Of a stretch of DNA of 64,000 nt, positions 33,167 to 42,311 are shown piece after piece. Below the pieces are notes generated by a model. It did not search any database and was not told the DNA's origin. It saw only the letters and a program-made list of their open reading frames with translations. Numbering within the stretch: position 1 is the first letter of the stretch; every line of letters starts with the position of its first letter. The translations under genes were made by a program, and so were the position numbers. This DNA is from Clostridia bacterium. Its GTDB lineage: Bacteria > Bacillota > Clostridia > Christensenellales > Aristaeellaceae. The stretch spans positions 1-64,000 of the forward strand of contig JAFSKN010000017.1 of NCBI GenBank assembly GCA_017448975.1, read 5' to 3'.

Positions 33167-34462
33167 ATGAAGAAACTGACTGCTCTGTTCCTGATCCTGT
33201 CCCTGCTGCTGGGCCTTTCCGGCTGCGCCTTTGCGGAAGAACCGGTAAAAATCGTGTTCTGGCATTCCGCGTCCGAAGCGGCGGGGGCGCTGGTGGACAA
33301 GTACGTGAAGGATTTCAATGAAACCGTGGGCAAAGAAAAAGGCATCCAGGTGGAAGCCGTTTTCCAGGGCGCTTACGCCGATTCCGTGAAAAAAATGAAC
33401 GGCGTTCTTTCCGCCAAGCAGTTCGATACCCTGCCCGACGTGATGCAGTTGGACGCCACCGGCAAGGTGAGCTTTTCCTCCGCTGAAACGGCCTATACCG
33501 TTGATTTGGCCTTAAAGGACCATCCGGAAGCCGACCTGTCCTCCATGCTGGCCCCGGCCATGGCCAACTGGCAGCTCAAGGGCGTGCAGCTGGGCCTGCC
33601 CTTCGCCACCTCCACCACCGTGACCTTCTACAACAAAACCGCCCTGGAAGCGGCGGGCTTTTCCGCGCCCAAGACATTGACCGACGTGGGGAATTTAGCT
33701 TCCCTCAACGGGGACAATGTGGCCGTGTACGCCGCCATCCCCAACACCCCCACCTTAGCCAACTGGCTGGGCCAATTGGGCAGCGATTTGGTGAACAACC
33801 ATAACGGCACCGAGGGCAGCGCCACCGAACTGGCCTGCATCGAAAACGGCGCGCTGGCGGAATTCCTCACCGCCTGGAAAGCGCTGTACTTATCCGGCGC
33901 GCTGGCCAACAAAAACGGCTCCGGGGATGAATTCGTGGCCGGGCGGCAGCTGATCATGACCGATTCTTCTTCCAAAGTCGCCAACATGCTGAACAAGATC
34001 GGCGGCCGTTTCGAGCTGGGCGTCGCGCCCTATTTGAAGGTGAGCGATTCTTCCGCTTCCGGGGCCACCGTATCCGGCAGCTGCCTGGTAATGTTCGATC
34101 ACGGCGACGCCCGGAAGGAAGCGGCCTGGGCCTTCGTGCAGTATCTGACCGGCGCGGAAGTGCAGGCGGATTTTGCCAAGGGCACCGGCTATCTGCCCTC
34201 CAACAAGGAAGCCCAGGAAAGCGAAACCTGGCAGGCCCTGATCGCGGAATATCCCCAGTACCAGGTGGGCCTGGACCAGCTTCTGGAAACCCCGGACACC
34301 ATGCGCAGCGTCACCGTGGGCCCCTCCGCCGATTTCTACTACGGCATCATCAACGATATTTCCGATATGCTGGAAAGCGACCTGTCCGTGGAGGAAACCG
34401 TCGATCTCATGGCGAATGATTTAGGCGGCATGCTGACACAGTACGCCAAGGCGAATCCGTAA
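33167..34462 (+). CDS. Solute-binding lipoprotein, UgpB-like, under FMN riboswitch
   Basis: A 431-residue binding protein. The N-terminus has a lipobox-like LGLSGC-AFAEE, so it is probably lipid-anchored. The mature part begins VKIVFWHSASEAAGALVDKYVKDFNE, the UgpB-type (glycerol-3-phosphate/glycerophosphodiester binder) start rather than a maltose-type start. It has FATSTTVTFYNKTALEAAGF in the usual place. UgpB members bind phosphorylated polyol ligands, which would be compatible with a ribityl phosphate such as FMN, but this is inference only. Confidence 0.9.
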   Translation: MKKLTALFLILSLLLGLSGCAFAEEPVKIVFWHSASEAAGALVDKYVKDFNETVGKEKGIQVEAVFQGAYADSVKKMNGVLSAKQFDTLPDVMQLDATGKVSFSSAETAYTVDLALKDHPEADLSSMLAPAMANWQLKGVQLGLPFATSTTVTFYNKTALEAAGFSAPKTLTDVGNLASLNGDNVAVYAAIPNTPTLANWLGQLGSDLVNNHNGTEGSATELACIENGALAEFLTAWKALYLSGALANKNGSGDEFVAGRQLIMTDSSSKVANMLNKIGGRFELGVAPYLKVSDSSASGATVSGSCLVMFDHGDARKEAAWAFVQYLTGAEVQADFAKGTGYLPSNKEAQESETWQALIAEYPQYQVGLDQLLETPDTMRSVTVGPSADFYYGIINDISDMLESDLSVEETVDLMANDLGGMLTQYAKANP

Positions 34463-34474
34463 GAAAAAATTTCT

Positions 34475-34515
34475 GGTGGAAACCATTCTTTGGAGGCCAA
34501 AGAATGGTTTCCCCC
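34475..34515. repeat. Compensated hairpin family, copy 2
   Basis: Inverted repeat of 19-nt arms (34475-34493, 34497-34515) with ...ACCATTCTTTGG / CCAAAGAATGGT...; one mismatch near the outer end. It is followed by the same flank as copy 1 (CCCCTTCCAAGAAAGCC). It separates the importer from the fucosidase gene. Confidence 0.85.
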
Positions 34516-34586
34516 AGACCCCCTTCCAAGAAAGCCAAAAAGGGGTCTCCTTAAAAAAACAAATGTGTGTGAAAGGATGCGTGACT

Positions 34587-35939
34587 ATGGCAGACGCGAT
34601 CATCAACGGCATGCACGGATGCAGCCGGGAAGACGAGTATGTGCGTCCCAGCGATCCGCTGGTGCAGGAAAAGCTGGAATGGTTCCAGGATCAGAAGTTA
34701 GGCCTGATGATGCACTTCGGCATCTATTCCGAACTGGGCATCTGCGAATCCTGGCCCCTGTCCGACGGCGACGCGGACTGGAGCCGGGGCGGCATTGATT
34801 GGGAAACGGACGGCAAAGCCTTCCGTGCCCAGTATGAAGGGCTGAAAAAAAGCTTCAATCCCGTGCGTCTCCAGCCCGAAAAATGGGCGGACGTGGCCGC
34901 GCGGAACGGCTTTAAATACCTGATCTTCACCACCAAGCACCACGACGGCTTCTGCATGTACGATACCAAGTACACTGATTATAAAGTCACCGACGGGGAC
35001 TGCCCCTTCCACACCCACAAGTACGCCAATATCGCCAAAGCGGTATTCGACGCCTTCCGTGCCCGGGGCATCGCCATTGCCCCGTATTTTTCCAAGCCGG
35101 ACTGGCACTGCCCCTGGTACTGGGCGGAGGGCATGGAAAAGCCCGTGGCCTTTAACCGCAACCCCACCTACGACCCCAAAGCCCACCCCGAAATCTGGGA
35201 GCAATTCGTACAGTACACCCACAATCAGCTCATGGAGCTGGTGCGGGATTTAGGCCCCATTGAAGTCCTGTGGCTGGACGGGGGCCAGGTGGGGCCCCAG
35301 AACGGCCAGGACATCCGCCTGTCCGAATTCATGGCGGAAGCCCGGAAGCTCCGGCCCGGCCTGCTCAGCGCCGACCGTACCATCGGCGGCCCCAACGAAA
35401 ACTACATCACCCCCGAGCAGAGCGTGCCCACCGGCCCCATCCGCGTGCCGTGGGAAAGCTGCGTCACCGTGGGCACGGCCTTCTCCTACCGGTTCGACGA
35501 AACGTACAAAACGCCCCGCCAGCTTACGCATCTGCTGATCGACGTGGTGTGCCGGGGCGGGAATTTGGCCCTGAACATTGCCCCCCAGCCTGACGGCAGG
35601 CTGCCCGAACCCGCCGTCAAAGCGGTGGACGGCTTGGGTGCGTGGCTGAAAGACAACGGAGAAGCCATTTACGGCACCCGGCTGGCCGACCCCAACGAAC
35701 AGGGGCCCGTGGCCTTTACCCGCAAGGGTGAAACCCATTATGCCCTTCTGCGCCTGCCCGAAGGAGAAAAACTGCCCGCCGGCCTGCTGATTCCCTGGCC
35801 CCATGCAGCGCGCAAGCTTACTCTGCTGGGCCTGGAAGCGTCCCTGCCCTTTGAGCGCACGGACAGCGGATTGCTTGTACACCTGCCGGAAATCCTGGTG
35901 GGACAGAACCCCATTGCCCCGGCGTTCAGGATAGAATAA
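34587..35939 (+). CDS. Alpha-L-fucosidase, GH29 (cytoplasmic)
   Basis: Hydrolyses terminal alpha-L-fucose. The 450-residue protein has the GH29 barrel: FQDQKLGLMMHFGIYSE, YLIFTTKHHDGFCMYDTKYTDYKV, and the nucleophile region EVLWLDGGQVG, with Asp in WLDG as the likely nucleophile. No signal peptide, so the substrate must be imported. ATG 34587 is supported by AAAGGA at 9 nt; earlier in-frame ATGs lie in the hairpin repeat. The gene has no visible promoter of its own and may be reached by read-through from the FMN-riboswitch operon. Confidence 0.93.
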   Translation: MADAIINGMHGCSREDEYVRPSDPLVQEKLEWFQDQKLGLMMHFGIYSELGICESWPLSDGDADWSRGGIDWETDGKAFRAQYEGLKKSFNPVRLQPEKWADVAARNGFKYLIFTTKHHDGFCMYDTKYTDYKVTDGDCPFHTHKYANIAKAVFDAFRARGIAIAPYFSKPDWHCPWYWAEGMEKPVAFNRNPTYDPKAHPEIWEQFVQYTHNQLMELVRDLGPIEVLWLDGGQVGPQNGQDIRLSEFMAEARKLRPGLLSADRTIGGPNENYITPEQSVPTGPIRVPWESCVTVGTAFSYRFDETYKTPRQLTHLLIDVVCRGGNLALNIAPQPDGRLPEPAVKAVDGLGAWLKDNGEAIYGTRLADPNEQGPVAFTRKGETHYALLRLPEGEKLPAGLLIPWPHAARKLTLLGLEASLPFERTDSGLLVHLPEILVGQNPIAPAFRIE

Positions 35940-36016
35940 AAAACGATGAGGCAACCGCGTGAAACGCGGTTCGCCGTCCAGCCGGGCCGCGTATGCGTGC
36001 ACGGCTGGCATCGAAA

Positions 36017-36127
36017 GAAAAGTGGAAAGTGAAAAGTGAAAATATGAATGGTGTTCTCTTTGCGGAGCAGCTAACCATATTTTCAGCTATCCAACTTTCC
36101 ACTTTTCACTTTTCAATTTCCACTTTT
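36017..36127. repeat. Heptad inverted-repeat element 6
   Basis: Left arm AAAGTGG-AAAGTGA-AAAGTGA (36018-36043); right arm of TTTCCAC-TTTTCAC-TTTTCAA-TTTCCAC units (36092-36127). The core is about 48 nt. The last unit runs into the CDF stop codon (36126-36128). Confidence 0.85.
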
Positions 36128-37001
36128 ACTTCGCGGGATTCTCGTGAATCATGATATGCTTGACCTTGGGGAACCGCTTTTCGATGTCGTCGTGCACCTG
36201 TTCGGCGATGGCGTGGGCTTCGTTCAGGGGCAGGCTCCCGTCCACCGATACTTCCATTTCCACATAGATCCGATTGCCGAACTGCCGGGTCATGAGCCGG
36301 TCCACGGCCTGAATGCCGGGATGGCTCAGGGCACAGTCCCGCAGGGCCTTTTCCGTTTCCGCGCCGCAGCTCCGGTCCACCATTTTGTCGATGGCGTCCC
36401 GGAAAATATCGTAGGCCGCCTTGCCGATGAACAGGCAGATGCCCACGCTGGCGACGGGGTCCAGCACCGGCAGGCCCATCCGCGCCCCGGCGATGCCGAT
36501 GAGCGCGCCGATGGAGCTTAAGGCGTCGGACCGGTGATGCCACGCGTCGGCTTTCAGGGCGTTGGAATCGATGGCCTTGGCGGCTTTCACGGTGTAGCGG
36601 TACATGCCCTCCTTCACCGCGATGGACACCACGGCGGCGATCAGCGCCAGCATGCCGGGGGCTTCCAGCGCGGCGGTCTCGGAAGACATAATTTTCATGA
36701 CGCCTTCATAGCCGATCATGAGCCCCGTGATCAGCAGCACCACGGCCAGCACGATGGCCGCCACGCACTCCATCCGCTCGTGGCCGAAAGGGTGTTCCTT
36801 GTCGGAATCCTTTTCCGCCGCCCGCACCCCAAACATCACGATCACCGTGCTGAACACGTCCGACATGGAATGCACGGCGTCGGACACCATGGCCCCGGAA
36901 TGGGCCAGCAGCCCCGCCAGCAGCTTCACGGCGGACAGGGCCGTATTCCATAAGATGGTCATTTTGGAAACGCGCATGGCCACCTTTGCGGCGTTTTCCA
37001 T
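36126..37001 (-). CDS. Cation diffusion facilitator family transporter
   Basis: Proton-coupled efflux of divalent metals. The 291-residue protein has six transmembrane segments; the metal site motifs are HSMSD (VSDAVHSMSDVFST, TM2) and HHRSD (DAWHHRSDALSS, TM5), with the C-terminal cytoplasmic ferredoxin-like domain ending in KHIMIHENPAK. HSxxD/HHxxD in this form is of the Fe/Zn or Mn CDF type; the exact metal is not settled. GGAAGGAG precedes the start. A separate promoter, leader and terminator-like hairpin lie upstream, suggesting metal-responsive attenuation. Confidence 0.92.
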   Translation of the reverse strand: MENAAKVAMRVSKMTILWNTALSAVKLLAGLLAHSGAMVSDAVHSMSDVFSTVIVMFGVRAAEKDSDKEHPFGHERMECVAAIVLAVVLLITGLMIGYEGVMKIMSSETAALEAPGMLALIAAVVSIAVKEGMYRYTVKAAKAIDSNALKADAWHHRSDALSSIGALIGIAGARMGLPVLDPVASVGICLFIGKAAYDIFRDAIDKMVDRSCGAETEKALRDCALSHPGIQAVDRLMTRQFGNRIYVEMEVSVDGSLPLNEAHAIAEQVHDDIEKRFPKVKHIMIHENPAK

Positions 37002-37032
37002 ATTTCCAACTCCTTCCAGTGGATTTCTACGC

Positions 37033-37075
37033 AAAAAACGCGGGAACAAAACAGTCTATGTCTGTCCCGCGGAAT
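37033..37075 (-). terminator. Terminator-like hairpin in the CDF leader
   Basis: Minus-strand CGCGGGA and TCCCGCG arms (with CA/TG extension) followed by six T (37033-37038), about 30 nt before the CDF start codon. Confidence 0.75.
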
Positions 37076-37142
37076 TCATGCTTTTTCCCGCTGCCGCCTT
37101 GCGCGGCCCGGCTCCCAAGGGCCTGATCATCGAATGATTTTT

Positions 37143-37171
37143 ATTATAACGAAACAACAGCAAAAAGGCAA
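37143..37171 (-). promoter_or_regulatory. Promoter of the CDF leader
   Basis: Minus-strand TTGCCT, 17-nt spacer, TATAAT (37143-37148). The resulting leader up to the hairpin is about 100 nt and contains GGCCC/GGGCC and other stems. Confidence 0.7.
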
Positions 37172-37196
37172 GACTAACCGTTCGGAGGCTTTGCGG

Positions 37197-37814
37197 ATGC
37201 AAAAAAACGATTTAGCCTTGAAAAAAAAGCGCTTGCGGCAGGAAGCAGCGGAAATAATCGGCGGGTTTCCGCCCGGCGCATTAAAAGAAGCAAGCCAGAA
37301 AATCACAGCCAATATATTGTCCTCTCCCCTGTACCGGCAGGCCGCGTCCCTTTTCGTTTACGTGAACATGGCAAAGGAACCGGACACCCGCGTTCTCATT
37401 GAAAACGCCTGGATGGCGGGCAAAAAAGTGTATGTGCCCAAATGTTACGGACAGGGCCGCATGGACGCCGTGCGCGTTTTGGGCTGGCATGATCTTGCCC
37501 CCGGCGCGTACGGCATCTCGGAGCCAACGGCTGCCCCGGCAGGTTCTTCCTTTCCCGCCATCGATCTGGCCATCGTGCCCTGCGTGCGCGCCGCGGCCGA
37601 CGGGCGGCGGCTGGGCCATGGCGCGGGATATTACGACCGGTTCCTGCGCGCCCATCCCATGCCCTGCCTGTGCCTGTGTTTTCACGCTTTGCTGCTGGAC
37701 GATCTGCCCACGGATCAGCTGGACGTTCCCATGGACGCGGTGATCACCGAAGAAGGCTTCTTTTCAAAAACAATTCCTTTCTTTTCTGGACAGAACAGTC
37801 CGCAAGGTTTATAA
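37197..37814 (+). CDS. 5-formyltetrahydrofolate cyclo-ligase
   Basis: ATP-dependent conversion of 5-formyl-THF to 5,10-methenyl-THF (YgfA/MTHFS family). The 205-residue protein shows an N-terminal basic helix, VYVNMAKEPDTRVLIENAW, VYVPKCYGQGRMDAVRV, and the family signature GRRLGHGAGYYDRFL near residue 140. GGAGG is 8 nt before the ATG. Confidence 0.93.
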   Translation: MQKNDLALKKKRLRQEAAEIIGGFPPGALKEASQKITANILSSPLYRQAASLFVYVNMAKEPDTRVLIENAWMAGKKVYVPKCYGQGRMDAVRVLGWHDLAPGAYGISEPTAAPAGSSFPAIDLAIVPCVRAAADGRRLGHGAGYYDRFLRAHPMPCLCLCFHALLLDDLPTDQLDVPMDAVITEEGFFSKTIPFFSGQNSPQGL

Positions 37815-37815
37815 T
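37787..37815 (+). promoter_or_regulatory. Promoter of the M32 carboxypeptidase gene
   Basis: TGGACA (37787-37792), 17-nt spacer, TATAAT (37810-37815), overlapping the end of the cyclo-ligase gene. Confidence 0.8.
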
Positions 37816-37857
37816 GGAAACAGAAAAGAACTGAGAAAAGAAAGGCGGCGACGCGAA

Positions 37858-39366
37858 ATGACCCTGGAAACCGCGCGAAAAGAATTGATCACCCTCCAAG
37901 AAAAATTGAGCGCTTACGATCACGCCATGGGCTTGATCTCCTACGACGGGGAAACCACCGCTCCCAAGGGAACGGCCCCCAACCGCGCCCACGCCATGGG
38001 GATTTTGAGCGAGATCCTGTATCAGCTGTCCACCGGCAAAGAAACGGTTGATTTACTGGAGTTTTTGGACGCCCACAGGGAAGAACTGACCCCCCGGGAA
38101 CAGCGGATGGTGTATCTGCTTTTGAAAGACATCCGCTTCATGCAGAAAATCCCCCAGGAAGAATACGTGGAATACGAAAAATTCGTGGTGGAATCCCAGG
38201 ACGTATGGTACAACGCGAAAAACAGCAGTGATTTTTCGTCCTTTGAACCGTACCTGACCAAAATGTTTGATTACGCCGTTCGCTTTGCCCGGTACGCCGC
38301 GCCGGAAAAAGACCCCTACGATTTTTGGCTGAACGAATATGAACCGGGCTTGAACAAGGCGGTTTGCGACCAGTTCTTTGATACCCTGCGTCAGCGTCTG
38401 GTGCCTCTGATCCACGCCGTCAGCGGTCAGCCCCAGGTCAGCGACGCCTGTATCAAGGGCGATTTCCCGGAGGACAAGCAGGAAAAGCTGGCCCTGTGGC
38501 TCATGGAAACCATGGGACTGGATATGCAGAAGGTGGGGCTCTCCACCACCGAGCACCCCTTCACCACCAGCTTGGGTTCCCATTTGGACGAGCGCATCAC
38601 CACCCATTATTACCGCGAAGACGTGTCCTACTCCATGTTCAGCGTCATTCATGAGGGCGGCCACGCCCTCTACGATACCGGGTCGGACGAGGATTTAGCC
38701 TATACGGTGCTGGACGGCGGCGTGTCCATGGGCATCCACGAGAGCCAGAGCCGCTTCTATGAAAACATCTTGGGCCGCAGCGAAGCCTTTGCGAAATTTG
38801 TTTTCCCGAAAATGGCGGAGCTGTTCCCCGAGCAGATGAAAGACTATACCTGGAAGGACTTCTATTTGGCCGTCAACAAGGTGCAGCCCTCCCTGATCCG
38901 CACGGAGGCGGACGAGGTGACCTACTGCCTGCACGTCATGATTCGGTACGAGCTGGAAAAGAAGCTCATGGCCGGAGAATTGAAGGTGCGCGATCTGCCC
39001 GGCGAATGGAACAGGCTGTACAAGGAATATTTGGGCGTCGACGTGCCCGACGACAAGCACGGCGTTTTGCAGGACAGCCACTGGTCCTTCGGGGCCATCG
39101 GCTATTTCCCCTCCTACGCTTTGGGCAGCGCTTACGGGGCCCAGTTCCTGGCAAAAATGAAGGAAACCGTGGATGTGGACGCCGCGCTTGCCAAGGGTGA
39201 TTTCTCCCCCATGAACGCTTGGAATAAAGAACACATCTGGCGTTTCGGCAGTTTGCTCACACCCAAGGAGATTTTGGACAGCGCCTTGGGCGTGCCCTTC
39301 GATCCCGCCTATTACCTGAATTATTTAGAAGAAAAGTGCAAGGCCATTTATCATATCAACAACTGA
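37858..39366 (+). CDS. Carboxypeptidase Taq, M32 metallopeptidase
   Basis: Zn-dependent carboxypeptidase removing C-terminal residues from peptides in the cytoplasm. The 502-residue protein has the active-site HEGGH (SVIHEGGHALYDTG) near residue 265, then MGIHESQSRFYEN carrying the third ligand, and IRTEADEVTYCLHVMIRYELEKKL. Length and order fit M32 (~500). It is followed at 43 nt by the ABC ATPase gene. Confidence 0.95.
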   Translation: MTLETARKELITLQEKLSAYDHAMGLISYDGETTAPKGTAPNRAHAMGILSEILYQLSTGKETVDLLEFLDAHREELTPREQRMVYLLLKDIRFMQKIPQEEYVEYEKFVVESQDVWYNAKNSSDFSSFEPYLTKMFDYAVRFARYAAPEKDPYDFWLNEYEPGLNKAVCDQFFDTLRQRLVPLIHAVSGQPQVSDACIKGDFPEDKQEKLALWLMETMGLDMQKVGLSTTEHPFTTSLGSHLDERITTHYYREDVSYSMFSVIHEGGHALYDTGSDEDLAYTVLDGGVSMGIHESQSRFYENILGRSEAFAKFVFPKMAELFPEQMKDYTWKDFYLAVNKVQPSLIRTEADEVTYCLHVMIRYELEKKLMAGELKVRDLPGEWNRLYKEYLGVDVPDDKHGVLQDSHWSFGAIGYFPSYALGSAYGAQFLAKMKETVDVDAALAKGDFSPMNAWNKEHIWRFGSLLTPKEILDSALGVPFDPAYYLNYLEEKCKAIYHINN

Positions 39367-39409
39367 AGCGTCCCGTGTGACCAAATATGGAAAGGAAAGG
39401 GAAGAACAT

Positions 39410-40510
<1,101 letters not shown>

Positions 40511-40528
40511 GGGAAAGGTCGGACGGCA

Positions 40529-41419
40529 ATGAAAAAGAGAAGTATGAAGGGCTGGCTGTACCTGCTGCCGGCCATGCTGTTCCTGGGCGCGTTCATGGTG
40601 TATCCCCTCATCGACGTGCTGATCTATTCCTTTGAGGAGGGCTATAATTCCGCCAGCCAGACCTATTTCGGCGTAGGGCTGTATAATTATTCCCGGGTGC
40701 TTCATGACCATTATTTCCTCCAGGCGGTGCAGAACACCTTCCTGCTGGTGATCATCACGGTGCCCCTGTCCACGCTGATCGCCCTTGGCATTTCCTTGGG
40801 CCTCAACGCCATCAAGCCCCTTCGCAACCTGTTCCAGACCGTGTATTTCCTGCCCTACGTCACCAACACCCTGGCGGTAGGTCTGGTATTCATGATCCTG
40901 TTTAAGAAGACCGCCTACACCGACGGCCTGATCAACCTGATGATCCAATGGTTCGGCGGCCAGAGCGTGGACTTTATCGACGGGCCGTACTGGGCCAAAA
41001 TGTTCGTGCTGTGCTTCTACACCATCTGGGTGGTCATGCCCTTTAAAATCCTGATCCTGACCAGCGCTTTGGCTTCCGTGAACCCGGAATATTACAGCGC
41101 GGCCAAGATGGACGGCACCAAGTCCTTCCGCATCTTCTATAAGATCACCCTGCCCATGATCTCCCCCATGATCTTCTATTTGGTGATCACGGGCTTCATC
41201 GGGGCCTTCAAGGCGTACAGCGACGCCATCGCCCTCTTTGGCACCGATCTGAACGCCGCGGGCATGAACACCATCGTGGGCTATGTGTACGATATGCTGT
41301 ACGGCAGCAGCGGCGGCTATCCCTCCTACGCTTCCGCCGCCGCGCTGATCCTGTTCGCCATCGTGCTGACCATCACCTGCATCAACCTGATGATCAGCAA
41401 GAAGAGCGTGCATTACTGA
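40529..41419 (+). CDS. CUT1 ABC permease (UgpA type)
   Basis: A 296-residue membrane subunit with six transmembrane segments and the EAA loop (VNPEYYSAAKMDGTKSFRIFYKITLPMISP, ~residues 188-217). It lies 18 nt after the ATPase gene and 16 nt before the partner permease, so it is in the same operon as a complete importer set. Confidence 0.94.
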   Translation: MKKRSMKGWLYLLPAMLFLGAFMVYPLIDVLIYSFEEGYNSASQTYFGVGLYNYSRVLHDHYFLQAVQNTFLLVIITVPLSTLIALGISLGLNAIKPLRNLFQTVYFLPYVTNTLAVGLVFMILFKKTAYTDGLINLMIQWFGGQSVDFIDGPYWAKMFVLCFYTIWVVMPFKILILTSALASVNPEYYSAAKMDGTKSFRIFYKITLPMISPMIFYLVITGFIGAFKAYSDAIALFGTDLNAAGMNTIVGYVYDMLYGSSGGYPSYASAAALILFAIVLTITCINLMISKKSVHY

Positions 41420-41435
41420 GGGGAGGCGGGCGCAT

Positions 41436-42311
41436 ATGGAAAAGAAAATGGATTTTGACAAGATCGAACGCCGCGCCGCTTCCCGTAAGCGGGCCTTTAC
41501 GGCGGCGGACTACGTGCTTTTGACGGTATGGGCCCTGATGGTGCTGTTCCCCTTCTACTGGATGGTGCTCACCTCCGTCAAAAGCTACGGCTCCTATAAC
41601 GGCGAGTACATTCCCCGGTTCTTTACCCTGGCCCCCACCCTGCAAAACTATCAGGACGCCTTCACCACCGTATCCTTGGGCCGGTATTTCCTGAACACCA
41701 TCATCTACACCGTGGTAACGACGGGCCTCATGATGGCGGTGATCATCCCGGCGGCCTTCGCCTTTGCCCGGCTGGATTTTCCGGGAAAGGGCATCGCCTT
41801 TACCCTGTTCCTGTCCCTGATGATGATCCCCAACGAGCTGGTGGTGATCACCAATTTCGTCACCATCACCAATCTGAAGCTGCGCAACACCTTCACGGGC
41901 CTGATCCTGCCCTCGGTGACCAGCGTGTTCTACATCTACCTGCTGAAAGAAAACTTTGAGCAGATCCCCGACGAACTGTACAAGGCCGCCCGGGTGGACG
42001 GCACCTCGGATTTCAAGTACCTGACCCGGGTGATGATCCCCATCAGCAAGCCCACGCTTGTGACCATCGTGATCCTCAAGGTGATCGAGTGCTGGAATTC
42101 CTACGTGTGGCCCCGCCTGATCACCGATAACCCCAATTATTACCTGGTTTCCAACGGCATTCAGGAGATTCGGGAAAACGGCTTCGGCCGGGAAAACATT
42201 CCCGCCATGATGGCGGCGGTGGTGGTCATTTCCGTGCCGCTGATCGTGCTGTTCCTGATTTTCCGCAAAAAAGTCATGGCGGGTGTCTCCCGGGGAGGTA
42301 CAAAGGGATGA
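41436..42311 (+). CDS. CUT1 ABC permease (UgpE type)
   Basis: A 291-residue partner permease: six transmembrane segments, EAA loop PDELYKAARVDGTSDFKYLTRVMIPISKP at ~residues 180-208. GGGGAGG is upstream. Its stop overlaps the start of the binding-protein gene by 4 nt (ATGA). Confidence 0.94.
   Translation: MEKKMDFDKIERRAASRKRAFTAADYVLLTVWALMVLFPFYWMVLTSVKSYGSYNGEYIPRFFTLAPTLQNYQDAFTTVSLGRYFLNTIIYTVVTTGLMMAVIIPAAFAFARLDFPGKGIAFTLFLSLMMIPNELVVITNFVTITNLKLRNTFTGLILPSVTSVFYIYLLKENFEQIPDELYKAARVDGTSDFKYLTRVMIPISKPTLVTIVILKVIECWNSYVWPRLITDNPNYYLVSNGIQEIRENGFGRENIPAMMAAVVVISVPLIVLFLIFRKKVMAGVSRGGTKG

Noticed and set aside
37033-37145. NiCo (czcD) or yybP-ykoY riboswitch before the CDF gene
   Set aside because: The paired conserved blocks of these classes are not visible; only a generic stem-and-terminator layout remains.
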